Below, piece after piece: positions 1 to 8,419 of a stretch of 64,000 nucleotides of DNA. The translations under genes were made by a program, and so were the position numbers. This stretch comes from an uncultured Isosphaeraceae bacterium (GTDB lineage Bacteria; Planctomycetota; Planctomycetia; Isosphaerales; Isosphaeraceae): assembly GCA_945957605.1 (NCBI GenBank), contig CAMFLR010000016.1, forward strand, positions 62,001 through 126,000, given 5' to 3'. Under the pieces are notes generated by a model, which was not told the origin of the DNA, made no database searches, and worked only from the letters and a program-made list of their open reading frames with translations. How positions within the stretch are numbered: the first letter of the stretch is position 1; each line of letters opens with the position of its first letter.

Positions 1-164
1 GCCGGCCACGGCGAGACGACGGCGGGAGGAGCGATCACACCGGCGGCGGCGAGATTCGCGGCCTTCTCCGCGCTGACAGTCACCTCGTCGCCCTCTTCGT
101 AATGCCTGTCACCGATCAGCGGCGAGCCCTTGATGATCGTGACTTTGACGAGTTGTTCGCCCAT
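1..164 (-). CDS. phage small structural/head-region protein (partial)
   Basis: The reading frame opens at an ATG (complement of 162-164) behind an AGGA-type ribosome site and runs off the left edge, giving 54 codons. The N-terminus has a V-x-V-x-I-x-x-G-S start and a 'Y-x-E-G-D-E-V' turn. This resembles the start of the neighbouring 95-residue protein at 210-497 ('VRLLQPMMVGS..YDAGAVID'), so the two may be short related head-region proteins lying after the capsid gene. The position directly after capsid in a head operon fits a head-completion or decoration role, but no function can be assigned from the sequence. Confidence 0.6.
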   Translation of the reverse strand, partial: MGEQLVKVTIIKGSPLIGDRHYEEGDEVTVSAEKAANLAAAGVIAPPAVVSPWP

Positions 165-209
165 CGAAATTCCTGAAATGAATGAGTGAAGGAGATGTTT
201 GAGAGCGGG

Positions 210-497
210 TTACGCGGCGGGAGGCGGACTCTCTTCAGTTTCCGGCGCCCCGATCTGAACGACTTCGCGGCGTTCCGGCCGGCGGGGTTTGAGTGCTCGC
301 TCAAGCCGTTCCGTCGTAGGTTTGCCTTGCGGCAGAGTGGCCGTCACGGCTTGCGGCGCTGGGCGGACCTTGATCGCTCGATTGCGTTCGCACTCGGTTT
401 GCGCTCGCTCGTCGGCCATGTCGATGACCGCGCCTGCGTCGTAATGCACGGAGCCGACCATCATCGGTTGAAGAAGACGGACTCGAGTTGTCTGCAT
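210..497 (-). CDS. phage hypothetical protein after capsid gene
   Basis: A 95-residue protein starting at an ATG 71 bases after the capsid stop codon, in the same operon direction. The first 35 residues look like a compact beta-rich segment (VRLLQPMMVGS..YDAGAVIDM). The rest is rich in Arg, Pro and Glu and probably disordered. The order capsid - small protein - small protein is usual for HK97-type head modules, where the next genes are head-tail connectors. I do not recognise a family. The resemblance of its N-terminus to the partial protein at 1-164 is my own observation by eye. Confidence 0.6.
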   Translation of the reverse strand: MQTTRVRLLQPMMVGSVHYDAGAVIDMADERAQTECERNRAIKVRPAPQAVTATLPQGKPTTERLERALKPRRPERREVVQIGAPETEESPPPAA

Positions 498-568
498 GGG
501 ATGGCCTGTTCAGAGGAAGCGGCCGGCACCTTGTGAGTGCCGACCGCCGGGGAAGTCAATCACGAGGA

Positions 569-2161
569 TCAAGGAATCGCGTCGGTAATGATCGCGAACG
601 ATTCTTCGTGGCGGACCTGGAAGTCCGCGTCGGACATCATCGAGTACTGAATGACGCCCTGGGCCTGGTAGAGGTACGGGTTCGCGAGAACCTCGATACC
701 GCCCCACTGAGCGAGGATTGCGTCGGCCCACATCGCGAGGATGAGCGCAGAGCAGCCGCCGCTAGTCGTGCCCTTCGTGAGATTCTTGGGAACCTGCGTT
801 GTGGACCAGATGCCAAGCCCGTCAGTCTCGGCAACCTGACCTTCCGCTGCATTGCTGCCGCCGCGACCGGTGGCAATGTACTCGGGGAACGTCGAACCAA
901 TCTTCGCCGTCTTCTTCATCGAGCCGATTAGAGTCGGGTTCGAGAGGAAGCGGAGCTCATCAGTTGCGGCGTTGTAATTCTGAATCTGGGCCTGCATTCC
1001 GGTGATCGTGCCCCACGTCATCGTTCCGCCATTCGTGCCGAGAGCGAGTCCGGCCGAATTGGTTTGGATGGTCGTGTTCTGCAAGATCCCCAACGGCTGA
1101 TTGCTCGAACCGCTCCCATTGATGCCGGCCGCATCAAGGCCACGAGCAAACACCTTCGCCATGTCGTCACGGAGAAGCTGTTCGCCGTTGACGCTCGACT
1201 GAAGCAAGAATCGCCGCGTGACCTGGTTGAGCACTTGCACCGTTTTATTGGTGAAGTTCACCATTTGCGCGATGCTCGGGTTGTTGCTCGACGGAGCCGA
1301 GGAACCCGACGTCATTTCACCGTTCCACGTCACCGCCCCTGCGGTATCCTGACGAGGAATCGAGAACTTGCCGCCGTCCATTTCCGTCCAGAACTGGACG
1401 CCGAGACTTCGCAGCACGAGCTGAGCACGAAGGATCTCGATGAACGGAAGTTCGGGCCGAACAAAGATTGCGCCTGTACTCGTCGACGCGGCGACGTCGC
1501 GTAAGTAATGAGGCGAGACCTCGTTCGCGTCTACCCTGATCCTTGAGCGGTACGTGATACCCGGAACGTCGGCGTAAAGCAGATTGCCGTGCATGTCGCA
1601 CTCGGCGCCGGTCGGAATCAGAATTCCGTCGGTCTGCTTACGGTAGACGTGCTGCAAGTCGTCCGACAGCTCGGTTTCGAGGCAGCGGCCATACTTGCCG
1701 GGATACGCGGCCGCAAGGATCGCACGACGCATGCTGTAAACATGCTTCTTCGTGTGAACCGCCGGCGAGTCGCGTTGCCAGTGCCGGAACTTCGGCGTGG
1801 ATCGTCCGCGACGACTGGCCTCCCGCTTGTGAGGCTTCCGGCTCGAACGCGACCGCTTATCCTTGTCGCCGTCCTCGTCGTCATCCTCGTCATCGCGGTC
1901 TTCTTCGTCCTCGTCTTCGTCATCGCGGTCTTCGTCCTTGTCGCCGTCCTCGTCGTCATCCTCGTCATCGTCCCGAGCGGCATCGAGCGCATCAATGCGT
2001 CGGCCCAGCGCCTTATATTCGTCGCGGAGCTTCTCGACCGTGTCTTCGTCATCCTTGCTCATCTCGCGGACGGCACCCTTGTCGTCCAGGCCGACAAGCT
2101 TCTCGATTTTCTCCGCGATCTCGCGGCGCTTCTCAACGAGCTTCTTGCGAATTGCAGACAT
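569..2161 (-). CDS. HK97-type major capsid protein with acidic N-terminal linker
   Basis: A 530-residue Phage_capsid-family protein. The ATG at 2161 is chosen because a GAGG site precedes it and because the 'MSAIRKKLVEKRREI' start is the usual coiled-coil delta (scaffolding-like) domain, about residues 1-60. The reading frame is open further upstream but has no better start. Residues 64-100 are almost entirely Asp and Glu, followed by a basic stretch at about 103-120, then the capsid fold from about residue 150 to the end. Features typical of the fold include 'VRPELPFIEILRAQ', an ALLDG-like 'ARGLDAAGINGSG', and a C-terminal 'DADFQVRHEESFAI'. The prohead protease gene lies directly upstream and would be expected to remove the N-terminal part. 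The extended acidic-then-basic linker is unusual for the family. Confidence 0.93.
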   Translation of the reverse strand: MSAIRKKLVEKRREIAEKIEKLVGLDDKGAVREMSKDDEDTVEKLRDEYKALGRRIDALDAARDDDEDDDEDGDKDEDRDDEDEDEEDRDDEDDDEDGDKDKRSRSSRKPHKREASRRGRSTPKFRHWQRDSPAVHTKKHVYSMRRAILAAAYPGKYGRCLETELSDDLQHVYRKQTDGILIPTGAECDMHGNLLYADVPGITYRSRIRVDANEVSPHYLRDVAASTSTGAIFVRPELPFIEILRAQLVLRSLGVQFWTEMDGGKFSIPRQDTAGAVTWNGEMTSGSSAPSSNNPSIAQMVNFTNKTVQVLNQVTRRFLLQSSVNGEQLLRDDMAKVFARGLDAAGINGSGSSNQPLGILQNTTIQTNSAGLALGTNGGTMTWGTITGMQAQIQNYNAATDELRFLSNPTLIGSMKKTAKIGSTFPEYIATGRGGSNAAEGQVAETDGLGIWSTTQVPKNLTKGTTSGGCSALILAMWADAILAQWGGIEVLANPYLYQAQGVIQYSMMSDADFQVRHEESFAIITDAIP

Positions 2162-2278
2162 TGCAACCTCAGTGCGAATCATCCAACTGCGCGCCGAGTA
2201 ACGACGTGACGACGTCGTGGAGCGGCATCCCAAAACGACCGCCAAACGTGACGACGAAAGGCGATCGCGGCCGTTGCT

Positions 2279-2881
2279 TCAGTCCTGCTCGATCGACCAC
2301 AGTGCCCGCTGTCGGATGGCGCGGGATCGAGCCAGGCGTAATTTCTTTTCTTGAGCCCTGTCGCGATTTCGTGCGTACGACTCGGTTTGTTCGTAAGCCG
2401 GGAAAGTGACCGCCGGGCTTACCTCGATGATCTTTGTGAACTGCGTGATCTCGTGCAGCGTGACCTGATTGGCCCGGTAGATAACCTCGTGCCCCATGTC
2501 CTCGTCGAGGTCAAAGCAGAAGCTGCAACCGTCGATGTCTCGGCGCTTCACCATCTTCCAGGCGTCTTGCGCGACAGTCGTGTCGTCGAGATCGACTTCA
2601 AAAAATAAGCCTACGTCGTCGGTCTTGAGTCGAAGCGTGCCGTTTGTCGTGCGGCCGAGAACTAGACTTTTGTCGTGATTGAACAGCGCGCGGATGTCTT
2701 CGCCGAGCACGCCGTCAAAAGCGCCAGGGCGAATGATCTCGACGAACGGTTCGCCTTCGACAATGCGATCGTCCCACAGCTCATAGGACTCGGCGTTGAA
2801 TTTGGCGATGTAGCCGCGCAACTTGCGCCGGCCGTCATCCTCGACGAGCTCGGGGGCTTCGCGAAGTGCGCGGGTAATCAT
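2279..2881 (-). CDS. HK97-family prohead (capsid maturation) serine protease
   Basis: A 200-residue protein of the caudoviral prohead-protease family. It cleaves the capsid scaffold domain during maturation. Visible family features are the N-terminal 'LRGYIAKFNAES' strand, 'RPGAFDGVL' at about 51-59, the catalytic His in 'ALFNHD' (H69), and the catalytic Ser in 'DIDGCSFCF' (S120), where many relatives read G-M-S-F. Its ATG overlaps the portal stop codon (ATGA), so translation is probably coupled. The capsid gene follows after 117 bases. Length is normal for the family. Confidence 0.92.
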   Translation of the reverse strand: MITRALREAPELVEDDGRRKLRGYIAKFNAESYELWDDRIVEGEPFVEIIRPGAFDGVLGEDIRALFNHDKSLVLGRTTNGTLRLKTDDVGLFFEVDLDDTTVAQDAWKMVKRRDIDGCSFCFDLDEDMGHEVIYRANQVTLHEITQFTKIIEVSPAVTFPAYEQTESYARNRDRAQEKKLRLARSRAIRQRALWSIEQD

Positions 2882-4590
2882 GTGAGCCTCAGTAGTTCGC
2901 GAATCTTTGCGCGAGTCGTGTCAGTGGTACGGGTCGCAAACAGCCGGTCGAGTGCAGCAGGGAGGTCTGCCGGGCTGCTCGACTTCACGAGGCCAACAAC
3001 CTCGTCTTGAAGATCGTGGCAGGTGTCGATTGCCGCGCCGGTCGTGAGCCCGTCGAACTTGAGGGCATGACGAGCCACGGCGGTTGAGGCTGCGACGATC
3101 TTCCCGACCGCCGAGCGATCGGCGTAGTGAGCCTCGATCTTCGCGAGCGGATCCTTGCCCTTGGCCAGTCGAGTAACGGTGTTGATCTCACGCGTCTGCG
3201 CCCGCTGAATCGCTTCGAGCAGGCTTGTTTCGAGGAACCCGTCTAGCTCCTGGTCGCGCTCCGTATCCTGCCCGTCGCTCTCCGCGAATGGCTCGTCGGA
3301 GGCGTCGTCCGGGTCGACGTCCTCGACCGGCTCCGGCGGCCGCTGGTCCTCGATCGCCATCAGGTTGTTCATGGGCAGCCAATGCTTGTCGGCGTTCGGG
3401 TGATCGAGCTTTGTTTGCCCGGACCGGAGCCGAAGTTCATTGATGCTGCACTTGCCGGTTTCGAGGTCGGACTTGTCGCGGGCCGTAAGTGCCACGAGGT
3501 TCGCCCGGAGCAAGGAAGCCGGGTCGTGCCAGACGGTAAACCGCTGACGTTCGGGCCGCGTGAACAGCTTCGAGTTTAGCTCTTGCTCGATCATCACAAT
3601 GAGCGGAGCAAGGCACGTCTGGTAGAAGTGAAGATTCTGTTCTTCGATGTTGCTGAACGTCGCGCGTTCGAGGTTGCCCAGCATGTGCTGGGGAATGTTC
3701 CAGATGCGGCCGACTTCAGCGATCGAGAACAGCCGTGCGTTCGTCAGTTGGAGTTGCTCGGGACTGAACGATGTCGGCGTGAACTTTCCGCCGTTCCAAA
3801 GTACGGCAACCTTGCCGGAGCCCGTTGGGCCGCCGTGGATCTCGCTGAACGAGTCGCGGTATTCCTTCGCCTTGATTTCATTCGTCACGCCGGGCAGTTC
3901 GAGCACGCCATCAGGCCGCGCGCCGTTCTCAAGCATCGCGAGTTCCCACTCTTCGCGGGAAACCACGAGCCGAAGCGTGCGGCTCATAATCGTGCAGGGG
4001 TTCAGCCCGGAAAGGCCGTCGTAAGATAGCAGCTTGAAGTGCGAAACGTCGCGGATCGAGAGTTCTTGATTCTCGCGCTGGAGTTGGTAGAAGACTCGGT
4101 TTCTTCGCTCGTCGACAACCACCTTGATATTGCGTGGATCGTGGATGTTGAGAGCAACCGGCCGCCCCTTCTTGTTCCGCGTGACTTGGAGGTAGCCGTT
4201 ACCTCTCAAAGCCATGTGCCCGAATACTGTTTGGCGTCCGATGTAGCTGGTCTGGATGTCATTGAATGCCGAATGAACGAGGTCAAACGCCGGGTGATCC
4301 CTGGCAACTCGGCGGCTACCGTCCGGCATCCTTTCGGCAATATAGAGGTCAAGCAAGGCAAGCGAGCTGCTAATTAGCGTGATCGCGTTGTAAATCGCCG
4401 TCCCGGTGAGGGCTGCCAGGTCGTCAAACCCCGAAAGAGATCCGAATCCGCCAGCGCCACCGATGGAACGTGTTCCTCCGAAGCTGAAGTTGACGAAGTC
4501 GAGCTCGCGGCTGATCTGCTCGCGCGCACTCGCCCGATCGTCGACGGCGGCTTCATAGCGCGGCCGAAACCGCTTCTTTGGAATTGGCAT
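2878..4590 (-). CDS. phage portal protein (HK97 type)
   Basis: A 570-residue portal protein, the dodecameric ring through which DNA is packaged at one capsid vertex. Recognisable stretches include 'GTAIYNAITLISSSLALLDLYI', 'YLQVTRNKKGRPVALNIHDP', 'DVSHFKLLSYDGLSGLNP' and 'WNIPQHMLGNLERATFSNIEEQ', the last being the classic portal signature (IP-x-x-L followed by an S/N-N-x-E-x-x patch). The start is the ATG at 4590, which shares one base with the terminase stop (TGATG). A TTG one codon earlier is less likely. The C-terminal third, after about residue 400, is acidic and then helical. Confidence 0.93.
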   Translation of the reverse strand: MPIPKKRFRPRYEAAVDDRASAREQISRELDFVNFSFGGTRSIGGAGGFGSLSGFDDLAALTGTAIYNAITLISSSLALLDLYIAERMPDGSRRVARDHPAFDLVHSAFNDIQTSYIGRQTVFGHMALRGNGYLQVTRNKKGRPVALNIHDPRNIKVVVDERRNRVFYQLQRENQELSIRDVSHFKLLSYDGLSGLNPCTIMSRTLRLVVSREEWELAMLENGARPDGVLELPGVTNEIKAKEYRDSFSEIHGGPTGSGKVAVLWNGGKFTPTSFSPEQLQLTNARLFSIAEVGRIWNIPQHMLGNLERATFSNIEEQNLHFYQTCLAPLIVMIEQELNSKLFTRPERQRFTVWHDPASLLRANLVALTARDKSDLETGKCSINELRLRSGQTKLDHPNADKHWLPMNNLMAIEDQRPPEPVEDVDPDDASDEPFAESDGQDTERDQELDGFLETSLLEAIQRAQTREINTVTRLAKGKDPLAKIEAHYADRSAVGKIVAASTAVARHALKFDGLTTGAAIDTCHDLQDEVVGLVKSSSPADLPAALDRLFATRTTDTTRAKIRELLRLT

Positions 4591-6215
4591 CAACCGGCAC
4601 CAGATTCAGGGGTAGGCTCGAGACCGACGTAACCGGCGATCGCGTTCACGAGCGCGGCCGCACCGTCGATCTTCTCGCGGCTATGCTTCTTCGAGAGCCT
4701 GATATTTCCAGCGGCGTCGGTTACGGCGACAGCGTTCGCGATACACCAGGCAAGAACAGGATTGCCGAAATGGTAGATGTCTTTGCCTACGACGAGCTTT
4801 TCCAGTTCCTTCGTCGGGCCGCTGAGTGAACCGAAATTCTGACGAATGTACTCGACCGGAAGGGCATCCTCTGACCGTAGCTGCATCGCGAGTCGCTGAG
4901 CGTTCCATGGGTCAGAAAGCAGTTTCTCGAATGGCGTGACATCGGCGATTTCGTTGATGTCGCTTCGGATGATGTCGTAGTCAACGCGCGGACCTGGCGT
5001 CGTCTTGATCCAGCCGGCCGCGATCCATTCACGGTACGGGACCTGGTCGCGACGTTCGCGGATCTCGACTTGATCCTCGGGAATCCAGAACTTGCAATCA
5101 ACCGCAACGCGGCCATCGCCGATCGGCCAGATGCGAGCCATTGCCGTAAGATCGATCGTCGATGAGAGGTCGAGGCCCGCGTAACAGGGAATGCCAGCGA
5201 AGGCGTCGTCGCCGGGCCACTCGTCCGGAGCTGCGCACGCGCTCCACTGTTGGGCCGAGATCAAATGAGCTTCGGTCGCGCACCAGATATTGAGCCGGTA
5301 GCGAAGGAAGTCGAGCCACGCCATCACGGAAAGCTTGGCCCGCTTCCAGTCGTCGCGGAAGCCTTCCTCGCTGAACGCAACTCCCATAGAAGGGTTAGCC
5401 TTGCGCCAGGTCGCCGGACTGTCGGGATCATCCGACTCATCCGCGGCGTAGATCACGCCGAGGTGCGTCGTGTCGGAAATCGTCCCGTTGTTGACGCCGA
5501 CCGTGTGGTCGTGACGCTGGCGACAGATTGACGTCCGGTCGGAGCCGGCCGTAGTGATGTCGACCTGCAGCGGTTCAGCGCGGCTTGTTCCTGCATAGCG
5601 GTAAACGCCGTACATGTCGGGCGTTGCCTGCCGGTGCAACTCGTCGAAGATCACAAAGCTTGCAGAGCCGCCGTCCTTCGAGCCAACCTCTTTCGAGTTT
5701 GCCCGCAAGAACCCGTTCTTGTCGGGGTAAACGATCATCCGCTTCGAGTCGATGATTTTCAGCCGGCGGTTCAGTTCTGGCGACTGAAGAACCATGAGGC
5801 GGGCGTTCGTGTAGATGATCGACGCCTGTTCGCGGTCGAACGCGTTGACGTAGACCTCGGGGCCGGACACCTTATCGCCGACCAGGTGGTAGAGAGCCTG
5901 TGCGGATTCGAGCGTTGACTTGCCGTTCTTCTTCGGGATTTCAAGGTAGGCCGTCTTGAATCGGCGCCGCCCGTTCGCTCGCTTCCACCCATACAGCCGC
6001 ATCAGGAAGTCGCGTTGCCAGTCCATCAGAACGATGAGCTGATTGGCGAAGTCGTCTTTGTACTGGCGGCAGAACTTCTCGATGAAGTCGCAGACGCGTT
6101 TGCCCGCGGCGTGGTCGAAGTAGCAGCCCTCTTTGATCGCCTCAAGGTCCGATGGATTCCGGATCCACTTCTTCGGGACCTTCTTAGCTCGTAGCTTGCC
6201 AAGCATCGAGATCAT
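4590..6215 (-). CDS. phage terminase large subunit
   Basis: A 541-residue DNA-packaging motor protein: ATPase domain followed by a nuclease domain. Walker A is the deviant 'PKKNGKS' at 94-100 and Walker B is 'FVIFDELHR' with D191/E192. The nuclease domain begins at 'CYAGLDLSSTIDLTA' (about residue 338) and ends with the typical 'HFGNPVLAWCIANAV..REKIDGAAAL' segment that carries late acidic residues. The start at 6215 overlaps the small-subunit gene by 32 bases. A second ATG at 6206 is possible. It is followed directly by the portal gene, the standard cos/pac packaging order. Confidence 0.95.
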   Translation of the reverse strand: MISMLGKLRAKKVPKKWIRNPSDLEAIKEGCYFDHAAGKRVCDFIEKFCRQYKDDFANQLIVLMDWQRDFLMRLYGWKRANGRRRFKTAYLEIPKKNGKSTLESAQALYHLVGDKVSGPEVYVNAFDREQASIIYTNARLMVLQSPELNRRLKIIDSKRMIVYPDKNGFLRANSKEVGSKDGGSASFVIFDELHRQATPDMYGVYRYAGTSRAEPLQVDITTAGSDRTSICRQRHDHTVGVNNGTISDTTHLGVIYAADESDDPDSPATWRKANPSMGVAFSEEGFRDDWKRAKLSVMAWLDFLRYRLNIWCATEAHLISAQQWSACAAPDEWPGDDAFAGIPCYAGLDLSSTIDLTAMARIWPIGDGRVAVDCKFWIPEDQVEIRERRDQVPYREWIAAGWIKTTPGPRVDYDIIRSDINEIADVTPFEKLLSDPWNAQRLAMQLRSEDALPVEYIRQNFGSLSGPTKELEKLVVGKDIYHFGNPVLAWCIANAVAVTDAAGNIRLSKKHSREKIDGAAALVNAIAGYVGLEPTPESGAG

Positions 6216-6642
6216 CGCCGCCGCCCGTTTGATTCGAGATGTTGGCCCTGGCTCGCGCGAGGGTTGTCAGGGTGAATTCGCTGCCGAGCGACGCGACGAA
6301 CTTTCGCAGGTCACGAGAGACAGCGACCCAGCCGGATAGCTTTGAACCTCTCGCCGATTTCGTCGTCGGCCCTTCAGCGGAAATCTTCTCTTCGGCTTCG
6401 AGCAGCCGAGAGTAGGACAGGCACCAGAGCGCGAACAGGTAAAGATCGGTGTCGATCAGGTGCCCGCGTGCGAAGAGGATTTGGCCGAGGTCGCGATAAA
6501 CCTTGCTTGCCCGTTCGTTGAGTTGCACCGGCGATTCGGGAAGCTTGCGAGTGACCAGCTTTTTCGATTTCCGTTTCCCTTTGGGCTCGTCGCCCTTCGG
6601 GACAACCGAGAGCCGCCGGGCGTCTGGCTTCCGGCCACGCAT
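6184..6642 (-). CDS. phage terminase small subunit (P27-like)
   Basis: A 152-residue protein directly upstream of the large subunit. It starts with the typical 'MRGRKPDARRLSVVPKGD' basic arm, followed by an all-helical region ('ASKVYRDLGQILFARGHLIDTD') and the 'DLRKFVASLGSEFTLTTLARARA' C-terminal helix pair that is common in the P27 family. It would recognise the packaging site on phage DNA and recruit the large subunit. The 32-base overlap with the next gene suggests coupled translation. Confidence 0.87.
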   Translation of the reverse strand: MRGRKPDARRLSVVPKGDEPKGKRKSKKLVTRKLPESPVQLNERASKVYRDLGQILFARGHLIDTDLYLFALWCLSYSRLLEAEEKISAEGPTTKSARGSKLSGWVAVSRDLRKFVASLGSEFTLTTLARARANISNQTGGGDDLDAWQATS

Positions 6643-6728
6643 AGTTAGATGCGGCCCTGTTTACTCGTTGTGGCGTTGCCTAAACGGTGTTTATTTCGAC
6701 GAAAAAACGCGCGCGCTGCCGACGCCGT

Positions 6729-7166
6729 CTAGGGAGATATGCCCTCAGCGATTTGGCCGCCCCCCTGGGGGTCTGGTTTTTCTTCGGTTGGTTTTTGTCT
6801 CAAGCGTGGCGACTGATCGAGGATATACCTCACCTGCCTACCTGCTTCGAGCGTAATCACCGCTCGCCTGACGCCATTCGTCGAAAGACCGAGAGCATCA
6901 AAGATCGCAGGAGCAACAACACTGGAGTTCAGAGCGGAAACGATCGGCTGAGAGCCTGACTCCATCTCATCGTCGAACCGAACCGGCTTCGCGCGACTGC
7001 TATTGGTCACGTCGATTAGGTAGTGAGTCGTGTTTATCCGGCCATCCAGACGTTCAATCGCCTCATCGACCCTGCCGCAATGATTGCATTGCCAGCGGTA
7101 CGACCGACACCATCCACTGACGACCATAACGAACAGCAGAGCAAGTAACGCATAAACAGGGAACAT
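6729..7166 (-). CDS. phage single-pass membrane protein with CxxC
   Basis: A 145-residue protein. Residues 2-18 form a strong membrane segment (FPVYALLALLFVMVVSG), followed by 'CRSYRWQCNHCG', which is a possible half zinc-ribbon or redox CxxC, and then a soluble domain with an Asp-rich middle and a Pro-rich, charged tail. The ATG shares a base with the HNH stop codon (TGATG). It lies between HNH and the terminase small subunit, a place where packaging genes usually touch, so it is probably an accessory of this phage lineage. I do not recognise a family. Confidence 0.7.
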   Translation of the reverse strand: MFPVYALLALLFVMVVSGWCRSYRWQCNHCGRVDEAIERLDGRINTTHYLIDVTNSSRAKPVRFDDEMESGSQPIVSALNSSVVAPAIFDALGLSTNGVRRAVITLEAGRQVRYILDQSPRLRQKPTEEKPDPQGGGQIAEGISP

Positions 7167-7465
7167 CAGCGAACCTCTTGCTTGTTATGACACGACTGGC
7201 ACAGCGACTTTAGGTTGTCCAGGTCGAGCGCCAGTTCAGGGAATTGCTTTCGTGGTTTGACGTGATGGACGTGCGACGCGACCTCTCGGCAGTCGCGTTC
7301 CTGGCATAGCGGATCGCACTGCAGCTTGTAGTCACGCAGCCTGATCCACGCGGCCGAGGCATAGAACCGCTTGTCAGCCTTGCGGCCCGCGCGTTCCTCA
7401 TAAGGATTGCGGGTCCTGATCTTCCCGCGGCCTTGCGGCTTGAAGTAGGGGATGCGATCAGCCAT
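7166..7465 (-). CDS. phage HNH endonuclease
   Basis: A 99-residue protein with an HNH fold: C50-x3-C54, the His cluster 'HVHHVKPR' (H66, H68, H69), then 'LDNLKSLCQSCHNKQ' with the conserved Asn and the second zinc pair C89/C92. Small HNH proteins encoded beside the terminase genes of HK97-type phages assist terminase cleavage of DNA, which fits its place two genes upstream of the small subunit. The ATG at 7465 is preferred, two bases after the stop of the upstream 43-codon gene. A TTG at 7501 would add 12 residues inside that gene. Confidence 0.88.
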   Translation of the reverse strand: MADRIPYFKPQGRGKIRTRNPYEERAGRKADKRFYASAAWIRLRDYKLQCDPLCQERDCREVASHVHHVKPRKQFPELALDLDNLKSLCQSCHNKQEVR

Positions 7466-7467
7466 CG

Positions 7468-7599
7468 TTAGAAGTTGATCCGAACGTGTTCGAGCAACCA
7501 AACGACGATGGAAATTACGCCGAACACGGCAAAGACTGCCAGCACGCGAATTGCCCGAAAGAGGCCGCTTAAATCGGGCAGATCATTCCCTGCGAACAT
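7468..7599 (-). CDS. 43-residue phage membrane protein
   Basis: A small reading frame that fills the gap between its neighbours exactly. The ATG at 7599 shares a base with the upstream stop (TGATG), and its TAA ends two bases before the HNH start. The protein has a polar start (MFAGNDLPDLSGLFR) and then one hydrophobic membrane segment (AIRVLAVFAVFGVISIVVWLL) ending in 'EHVRINF'. The coupling at both ends is the main reason to accept it. Size and topology would fit a holin-like or anchoring peptide, but this is inference. Confidence 0.65.
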   Translation of the reverse strand: MFAGNDLPDLSGLFRAIRVLAVFAVFGVISIVVWLLEHVRINF

Positions 7600-7925
7600 C
7601 ACTTCGGCCTCACGATGTTGTCGCTGAGGATGCCCAGCGGACGGCGGGAGTCGTCAGGATCGCCGAACAGAATCTTGCGATCCTCGTCGACGGGTTTCTG
7701 TATGCGGACGGGATTCATTCGGAAGTAGACGTAACACACGAAGTGATTGACCGGATCCGGAATCACTTCGAAAGGCTCGAATTCGATCGGTATCCGATAA
7801 AGTTCACGCGTATATTCGTAAATCCCATAGGGGCCATAGTGTTCAACGGTGGTGTCTGGAACTGGAACCGCCACTTGAAATGGTTGCCCTCGTGCGTTGA
7901 CTTCGGCCTGCGTTGGGAGATTCAC
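7599..7925 (-). CDS. phage hypothetical protein, GTG start
   Basis: A 108-residue soluble protein starting at a GTG that overlaps the preceding stop by GTGA. It has an aromatic-rich middle ('EHYGPYGIYEYTRELYRIPIEFEPFEVIPDP..FVCYVYFRMNPV') that suggests a beta-strand-rich fold, with no signal peptide or membrane segment. I recognise no family. The operon context between small membrane proteins and the HNH gene gives no firm role. Confidence 0.65.
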   Translation of the reverse strand: MNLPTQAEVNARGQPFQVAVPVPDTTVEHYGPYGIYEYTRELYRIPIEFEPFEVIPDPVNHFVCYVYFRMNPVRIQKPVDEDRKILFGDPDDSRRPLGILSDNIVRPK

Positions 7926-8308
7926 GACGCAAACCCAGCAATCACCGCCAGGTTGCAGACGCCCGGCGCGAAGCCTTCGAGCTCAACCGTAACGTCAGTT
8001 CCGCGAACACCCGTCATCGCGACCGACGCCTTAGTTTTCGTCGTGTCATCAACGAGTTGCTGCGGGGTTTGCGTGACATCGCCGATAACCTGCACGACGT
8101 GCAGCTCGGCAATCTCATTCTGCGCGTCGAGGTTGTAATCGGGTACCGTCGCCTTGACCGAGTTCGTCGCCGGGTCGTAAACAACGCCCGTCAGTTGCGG
8201 GTCTGTCTTCGCCGGCGGGGTGCCAGTGTCGGGAGGCGTACCAGGATCGACCGGAGTCGTCACGCCAGGGATTTCATCGTGAAGCGTCGTGACCAATTCG
8301 TATCGCAT
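7922..8308 (-). CDS. phage hypothetical beta-rich protein with Pro/Thr linker
   Basis: A 128-residue protein with a GGTGAG ribosome site seven bases before its ATG. The N-terminus ('MRYELVTTLHDEIPGV') is followed by a Pro-Thr-Gly linker ('PVDPGTPPDTGTPPAKTDP', about residues 19-37) and a C-terminal domain of alternating Val/Thr strands ending 'VCNLAVIAGFAS'. The layout, a short peptide joined by a flexible linker to a beta domain, is like decoration or fibre-associated proteins, but no family is recognised. Confidence 0.6.
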   Translation of the reverse strand: MRYELVTTLHDEIPGVTTPVDPGTPPDTGTPPAKTDPQLTGVVYDPATNSVKATVPDYNLDAQNEIAELHVVQVIGDVTQTPQQLVDDTTKTKASVAMTGVRGTDVTVELEGFAPGVCNLAVIAGFAS

Positions 8309-8311
8309 GAC

Positions 8312-8419
8312 TCACCTGTAAGGGATGAAGACGTTAAGCACTTTGACAAACCGTTGCCGGCCCGTGCGTTCGTCATGGACTCGTTTGCAATCCGGGCAGA
8401 GATACCGCCCGGTTACTGT
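8312..8419 (-). CDS. candidate -1 frameshift extension with CPDC motif
   Basis: An open frame of 35 codons plus TGA directly after, and in the -1 frame of, the 83-residue membrane protein gene. It has no ATG, GTG or TTG start before its CxxC. It encodes 'TVTGRYLCPDCKRVHDERTG' and then a basic, hydrophobic tail ending 'VFIPYR'. It stops three bases before the next gene's ATG, as a true gene end would in this operon. The product of shifting would be 117 residues: membrane segment, charged helix, small CxxC/basic tail. Without shifting, this stretch would be an unexplained 104-base gap in an otherwise gapless operon. Confidence 0.5.
   Translation of the reverse strand, partial: TVTGRYLCPDCKRVHDERTGRQRFVKVLNVFIPYR

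Noticed and set aside
1863..2201. poly-Ser frame on the plus strand
   Set aside because: Complement of the Asp/Glu codons of the capsid linker.
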